Source: Actinomycetes bacterium (GTDB lineage: Bacteria; Actinomycetota; Actinomycetes; Actinomycetales; Microbacteriaceae). From it: DNA of 10,067 bases. The DNA lies in the NCBI GenBank assembly GCA_023451265.1, contig JAEYAG010000075.1, positions 1 to 10,067 of the forward strand. Reading direction: 5' to 3'. The notes beneath the pieces are model-generated. The model did no database searches. It worked only from the letters and a program-made list of their open reading frames with translations, and was not told where the DNA came from. The translations under genes and the position numbers were made by a program. Shown here piece by piece: positions 6,977 to 10,067 of the stretch (position 1 is the stretch's first letter; every line of letters starts with the position of its first letter).

Positions 6977-8106
6977 CAGTGCGATCCCGTCCAGACGATC
7001 GCGAACCCGGTCGCGGCGAGCGCCAGCAGCACGGCGCTGGAGGCGACGATCCACGGCCACACGTGACGGCCGGAGGCGGCGGCGATGGCCTCATCGTCCT
7101 CGTTGGTCGGCGAGCGGCGCACGGTGTCGGCGCTGGCGCTGCGACGCCGGCCGTCGTGCTCGACCCGGCTGCGCGCCGGTCCGCGCACGGTCGTGTCGGC
7201 GAAGTCGACGGCGTCGGATGCCGGCATCCACTCGTCGGTCGGGACCTCGAGCGGCGTGGGCGAGAGCCCGGCCGCGCGTTGCACCGCGCGCACCGCCTCG
7301 CCGAACTCGCGGGCCGAGGCGAACCGGCGGTCGGGGTCGCGGGTCATCGCGGTTGCGAGCACGTGCTGCAGGTCATCGGGGACGTCGGGCCGGGCGATCG
7401 GGACGTAGGTGGCGCGCGCGATGCGCCGACGCATGAGGTCGCGCGTGTTCTGGTCCTTCTCGCGGCGCTCGAACGGGCTGTGCCCGGCCAGCAGCGAGTA
7501 CACCGTCGCCCCGAGGCTCCAGATCTCGCTCGCCACCGTGCCGCCGGTGTGCTCGGCGACGACCTCCGGCGCGCTCCACGGGATCGACATCGCGAGCACG
7601 TCCGGCGCCGCGCTGCGCACGAGCGAGGAGGAGATGCCGAAGTCGGCGAGCACGGCGGAGCCGAAACTCGTGACGAGGATGTTGCTCGGCTTGATGTCGC
7701 GGTGGATGAGCCCGGCGCGGTGCGCCGATTCCAGAGCGCCCGCCAGCCGCACGGCGATCGCCATGACCTCGTCCACCGGCATCCGCTCGATGCGGTAGCG
7801 CTGGGCCAGCGACCCCGGACAGTACTCCATGACGATGTAGGGGCGGCCGTCGGCGGAGATGCCCGCCTGGTAGACCGTCACGATCGCCGGATGTGCCGAC
7901 AGGTGCGCGAGCACGTCGGCCTCGGCGTTGAACATCCGCAGCAGATCGGGGTCGTGCTCGTTCGCCGGCAGCACCTTGACCGCCACCGCGCGCCGCGGCA
8001 TGTCCTGCTGATAGAGGAAGACGTCGGCGAAGCCGCCGGAGCCGAGCGGCCGGACGTAGTCGAGGCCGGGGAGCAGCGGCGGCGCGGAAGGGAGCCTGCG
8101 CGTCAT
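6976..8106 (-). CDS. Membrane-anchored Ser/Thr protein kinase (PknB-like, Hanks type)
   Basis: This 376-residue kinase has the full set of catalytic motifs: Gly-rich loop LGSGGFADVF (21-30), VAVK (lysine 44), alpha-C glutamate 62, HRDIKPSN (135-142), DFG (155-157) and APE (179-181). Subdomain IX reads SEIWSLG (193-199), so the usual Asp is Glu194. A Thr/Ser-rich, charged linker (about 280-345) contains DTTVRGP and SADTVRRSP, plausible autophosphorylation sites for FHA-domain readers. A single membrane helix (about 350-372) leaves only TGSH outside, whereas PknB-like kinases often carry large extracellular sensors such as PASTA domains. The ATG at 8106 has AAGGGG four bases upstream. The stop overlaps the start of the giant exported protein (TGATG), suggesting equimolar production and a shared role. 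The kinase call is secure; substrate and signal are unknown. Confidence 0.95.
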   Translation of the reverse strand: MTRRLPSAPPLLPGLDYVRPLGSGGFADVFLYQQDMPRRAVAVKVLPANEHDPDLLRMFNAEADVLAHLSAHPAIVTVYQAGISADGRPYIVMEYCPGSLAQRYRIERMPVDEVMAIAVRLAGALESAHRAGLIHRDIKPSNILVTSFGSAVLADFGISSSLVRSAAPDVLAMSIPWSAPEVVAEHTGGTVASEIWSLGATVYSLLAGHSPFERREKDQNTRDLMRRRIARATYVPIARPDVPDDLQHVLATAMTRDPDRRFASAREFGEAVRAVQRAAGLSPTPLEVPTDEWMPASDAVDFADTTVRGPARSRVEHDGRRRSASADTVRRSPTNEDDEAIAAASGRHVWPWIVASSAVLLALAATGFAIVWTGSH

Positions 8107-8110
8107 GGCA

Positions 8111-8116
8111 CCCCTT
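8111..8116 (-). promoter_or_regulatory. Ribosome binding site of the kinase gene
   Basis: AAGGGG on the minus strand, four bases before the ATG at 8106, supports that start and a leadered mRNA. Confidence 0.55.
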
Positions 8117-8187
8117 ACCGATCAGCTGGTCGTGTCCCCAGTGGACTCGCTCACATCGACCCGGCGGGTGGAGACGAGAACCCGGCC

Positions 8188-8196
8188 ATGCTAACA
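8188..8196 (-). promoter_or_regulatory. Candidate extended -10 promoter of the kinase-giant protein-MoxR operon
   Basis: On the minus strand TGTTAGCAT combines a TG-N extension with the -10-like hexamer TAGCAT, in the only clearly AT-rich island of the gap (about 8191-8221). Initiation would fall near 8181, leaving a leader of about 75 bases before the kinase ATG. No good -35 hexamer is found at 16-18 bases; the position is instead occupied by the small dyad AGAG-AA-CTCT (8219-8210). This is a motif match only, without transcript evidence. Confidence 0.42.
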
Positions 8197-8217
8197 AAAT
8201 GCGATTGTGAGAGTTCT

Positions 8218-8883
8218 CTAAGGTTCGGCCAGGCCCGGGTCGGCGTTCGGGTCGAACGGGGCGTCGAGCGACCGCGTGAGCTCTTCGAGCATCGCCGCGA
8301 TCTGCGGCTCGACGTACTGGCTCACCGCCGCCTGGATCCGCAGCCGGTGGTGCAGGAGCACGGCGCACACCTCACGGCCGACCATGTTGGCGTAGTCGTC
8401 GGCCAGCGCCACCTCCTGCCGCAGCGCGACCTTCGCCTCCTCGCTGAGCGGCGGCAGGGCCGGGATGTCGGCATCCACCTCCTCGGCGAGACCGCCGATC
8501 GTGAAGAGGAACGGGGCGCCCGGGATGGGGTCGGGGTCCAGCGGCAGCCCCTCGAACTCGGGGTCCAGGCCTTCGGCGGGACGATAGCTGCGCGCCCGGT
8601 TGCGGGCCGCCTGCTGGTCGAGCTCGGCCTGCAGCATCGGAAGATTCCGGGAGGTGTAGTCCGCCACGGCGTGGTCCACGATCGTCTTGATGCGGGTGGA
8701 CAGGCCGTGCTGCACGCCGTGCGGAACGTCGGCGCCGAGCCCCGCCGCCGACAGCACCGGCGAGCCGAAGCAGCGCCGGCAGGGGGCGATGCGGCCGCGA
8801 TGTGTCGCCGGCTCCCAGCGCGGCAACCACCGCAGCCAGGCATCGACTGCCTGGCTGACCTGGGTCTCGATCGACCGCTCCAC
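8218..8883 (-). CDS. Conserved-looking 221-residue protein of unknown function with CxxC motif
   Basis: I do not assign a function. The product is a soluble 221-residue protein without signal peptide or membrane helix. The N-terminal part contains ATHRGRIAPCRRCFGSPVL, with C35 and C38 spaced as CxxC and H28, H55 and H59 nearby, which could bind a metal but is too sparse to call a zinc finger. A middle section rich in Pro, Asp and Glu (about 102-148) separates two helical, charged halves. The C-terminal half (about 150-205) is predicted helical and contains a third cysteine, C173. The overall pattern resembles uncharacterised proteins I associate with Microbacteriaceae, but that is memory, not a search. 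The GTG at 8883 is the likely start; it has no convincing Shine-Dalgarno sequence and the ATG at 8891 is out of frame. It stands alone between two gaps of 90 and 111 bases, upstream of the kinase operon on the same strand. Confidence 0.8.
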   Translation of the reverse strand: MERSIETQVSQAVDAWLRWLPRWEPATHRGRIAPCRRCFGSPVLSAAGLGADVPHGVQHGLSTRIKTIVDHAVADYTSRNLPMLQAELDQQAARNRARSYRPAEGLDPEFEGLPLDPDPIPGAPFLFTIGGLAEEVDADIPALPPLSEEAKVALRQEVALADDYANMVGREVCAVLLHHRLRIQAAVSQYVEPQIAAMLEELTRSLDAPFDPNADPGLAEP

Positions 8884-8911
8884 GGGTCCATTGTCGCCGG
8901 GCGGGAGCTAT

Positions 8912-8932
8912 TCCGCGCGGATTTCGCGCGGA
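8912..8932 (-). terminator. GC-rich hairpin between gene units, possible terminator
   Basis: TCCGCGCG (8912-8919) and CGCGCGGA (8925-8932) form a perfect eight-base-pair stem around a five-base loop. It lies about 42-62 bases past the TAA stop (8976-8974) of the 157-residue membrane protein and about 30 bases before the GTG of the next gene. There is no T-tract after it, so it would be a weak or non-canonical intrinsic terminator. The same bases form an 11-bp near-tandem repeat, so a protein-binding site is an alternative. Confidence 0.4.
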
Positions 8933-8973
8933 TCGGCCCCGCCGCGCCCTTCCCGCACCCTGCCCGCGCTCGG

Positions 8974-9447
8974 TTAGGGGCGGTCGTCCCGCTCCCACGG
9001 CCAGCGCGGCCGGCCGGCGCGGGTGCGCACCAGCGCGATGCCCGCCCACGCGGCCACGAGCGCGGCGGCGGCGAGCACGAGCGCGAACCACGACGTCGCG
9101 AAGGCGCCGATCGCGGCTGCGGTGCGCGCGGCATCCGTGCCGGCGAACACCGCTCCCACGGCCAGCCCCGCGAGGTAGACGAGGAACGTCGCGATGACGA
9201 TGACCCCGACGGCGCCGTACGACGGATGCCGGCGACGCACCGCCGCCCACGTCGTCACCGCGAACACGACCGTCGCGGCGCCGGTGGCGACCGCCCCGGG
9301 GAGCGGCCCGAGCCCCGGAACGGCGATGACCTCGGCTCCGGAGAGCAGGCTCAGCATCCCGAAGCCCGCGATCAGCAGGGCGAAGAAGCCGACCGTCGCG
9401 AAGGCCACCGCCACCGGTGGCGCGACGCCGCGGCCGGGCTCGGTCAT
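8974..9447 (-). CDS. Four-helix membrane protein of unknown function
   Basis: The 157-residue product is dominated by four hydrophobic segments at about residues 11-35, 48-70, 77-102 and 114-140. A short polar N-terminus (MTEPGRG) and a basic, Trp-containing C-terminal tail (RTRAGRPRWPWERDDRP) are both expected in the cytoplasm. No catalytic or transport motif is recognised. The ATG at 9447 is chosen because it forms TGATG with the stop of the preceding gene and starts just before the first helix; a longer in-frame extension upstream would be Arg-rich and lies inside that gene. The overlap and the weak Shine-Dalgarno region suggest reinitiation-dependent translation. The protein probably works with the other four-helix protein encoded just before it. 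It belongs to the uncharacterised small actinobacterial membrane proteins; no gene symbol is justified. Confidence 0.8.
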   Translation of the reverse strand: MTEPGRGVAPPVAVAFATVGFFALLIAGFGMLSLLSGAEVIAVPGLGPLPGAVATGAATVVFAVTTWAAVRRRHPSYGAVGVIVIATFLVYLAGLAVGAVFAGTDAARTAAAIGAFATSWFALVLAAAALVAAWAGIALVRTRAGRPRWPWERDDRP

Positions 9448-10067
9448 CAGCTCTGGTGGAGCCGCGGCCCCGCCTCGAGCGTGCGCTCGTACTCGCGCTG
9501 CGCCTCGTTGTTGAGCTCCGTGACCCGCTTGCCGCGCGCGGCGACCCACGCGCCGAACCAGATCGTCAGCTCACGGCCGAGGATGAACGCCACGATCGAC
9601 AGCGGCGCGAGCAGCTCGCCCTGCACGAGGTCTGCGCCCTCACGGGCGGTGAGCGTCCAGAACGGGGCCTGGAACAGCTGACCCAGGATGTGACCGGCGT
9701 AGGCGACGAAGCCGACGATCAGGCCGAAGATCACCCAGTGGCCCCAGCGTCCGCGGTTGATGATGGCGCCCAGCAGCCAGAAGCCGAGGAAGAAGACCAC
9801 CACGGGAACCCAGAACCACCACGACTGCAGCGCCGCCAGCGCTTCGGCGCCCGCGTTCGCCGCGGTGACGCCGCCGTCGATCGCGCGCAGTCCGAGCGCG
9901 GCGCCGAGGTACAGGATGCCGAAGGCCACCGCCGCCAGCAGGCCGATGGCCCCGGCCGCACCGCGGTTGCCGCGCGGGCGCGGCGCCTCGGGCGCCTGGA
10001 CGAAGATCGGCTGGGGCGCGGGCGCGACCACGGGGACGACCGGCTCGGCCACCACGACCGTCTCGGC
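9447..10067 (-). CDS. Four-helix membrane protein with Pro/Val/Ala-rich N-terminus (5' end outside window)
   Basis: The frame is open to the right edge. A GTG at 10055 could start a 202-residue product, but the four codons beyond it (A-E-T-V) continue the same low-complexity Val/Pro/Ala pattern, so the true start probably lies outside. Numbered from that GTG, residues 1-29 are a Pro/Ala/Val-rich, probably disordered cytoplasmic tail. Membrane helices lie at about 32-56, 79-99, 104-125 and 150-173. The fourth includes GRELTIWFGAWVAARGKR, which ends in a positive cluster typical of a cytoplasmic boundary. The charged C-terminus (175-202) is probably helical. I recognise the general layout from hypothetical proteins of Microbacteriaceae but know of no function. 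It overlaps the following membrane-protein gene by one base (TGATG), so the two are likely co-expressed. Confidence 0.82.
   Translation of the reverse strand, partial: AETVVVAEPVVPVVAPAPQPIFVQAPEAPRPRGNRGAAGAIGLLAAVAFGILYLGAALGLRAIDGGVTAANAGAEALAALQSWWFWVPVVVFFLGFWLLGAIINRGRWGHWVIFGLIVGFVAYAGHILGQLFQAPFWTLTAREGADLVQGELLAPLSIVAFILGRELTIWFGAWVAARGKRVTELNNEAQREYERTLEAGPRLHQS

Noticed and set aside
6974..6978. Programmed frameshift fusing the kinase to the giant protein
   Set aside because: The TGATG junction invites the idea, but I see no slippery heptamer before it, and the giant protein has its own start, ribosome-site-like sequence and hydrophobic segment.
6977..7060. An earlier ATG for the giant protein at 7060
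   Set aside because: It would put an Arg-rich stretch before the hydrophobic segment and overlap the kinase end. The ATG at 6976 shares TGATG with the kinase stop and starts a normal export signal.
1400..7066. A very long open frame on the plus strand opposite the giant gene
   Set aside because: Its translation is Arg/Gly/His-rich with no domain, and it mirrors the opposite strand as expected in very GC-rich DNA. The minus-strand frame has domains, motifs and start signals.
8165..8184. A small inverted repeat (CGGGT/ACCCG) in the kinase leader as an RNA switch
   Set aside because: It has only five base pairs and a ten-base loop, which is expected by chance in this composition. No riboswitch motif is recognisable.
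6979..9681. A long plus-strand open frame across the kinase, the 221-residue gene and the gaps
   Set aside because: It runs through the kinase gene antisense and through two gene gaps with low-complexity Arg/Gly-rich translation. It is a GC-driven shadow.

Overview
This is a very GC-rich (roughly 70% by eye) stretch of actinobacterial chromosome. Every gene I can support lies on the minus strand. Gene content, codon use and the repeated heptamer GGATGCC/GGCATCC suggest Microbacteriaceae, most likely Microbacterium or a close relative; this is inference from pattern recognition, not a database match. I see no rRNA, tRNA, CRISPR array, insertion sequence or phage gene.

Reading in the direction of transcription (high to low coordinates), the window opens with a two-gene membrane-protein unit. 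It holds a four-helix protein whose frame runs off the right edge (10067-9447) and a 157-residue four-helix protein (9447-8974), joined by a TGATG stop/start overlap. A 90-bp gap with a GC-rich hairpin follows. Next is a 221-residue soluble protein of unknown function with a CxxC motif (8883-8218).

After a 111-bp gap, which holds an AT-rich island and a plausible extended -10 promoter, comes the main operon. Its genes are a membrane-anchored Ser/Thr protein kinase (8106-6976), a 1979-residue exported protein (6976-1037), a MoxR-type AAA+ ATPase (1040-75) and the start of a fourth gene, probably DUF58 (78 to beyond the left edge). The giant protein has an N-terminal hydrophobic segment, a propeller-like region, cadherin-/Ig-like repeats and fibronectin-III-like domains. 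All three junctions are stop/start overlaps (TGATG, ATGA, GTGA), so the four genes are very probably co-transcribed and translationally coupled.

MoxR/DUF58 pairs are a known theme (AAA+ chaperone plus VWA-like partner), usually followed by transglutaminase-like membrane proteins. Here the pair is coupled to a kinase that has almost no extracytoplasmic sensor and to a giant multidomain envelope protein. The most interesting reading is a cell-envelope signalling or assembly system. In it the kinase would sense or control the state of the giant protein, and MoxR plus DUF58 would handle its assembly or remodelling. That functional link is inference; the gene order, overlaps and domain features are visible in the sequence.
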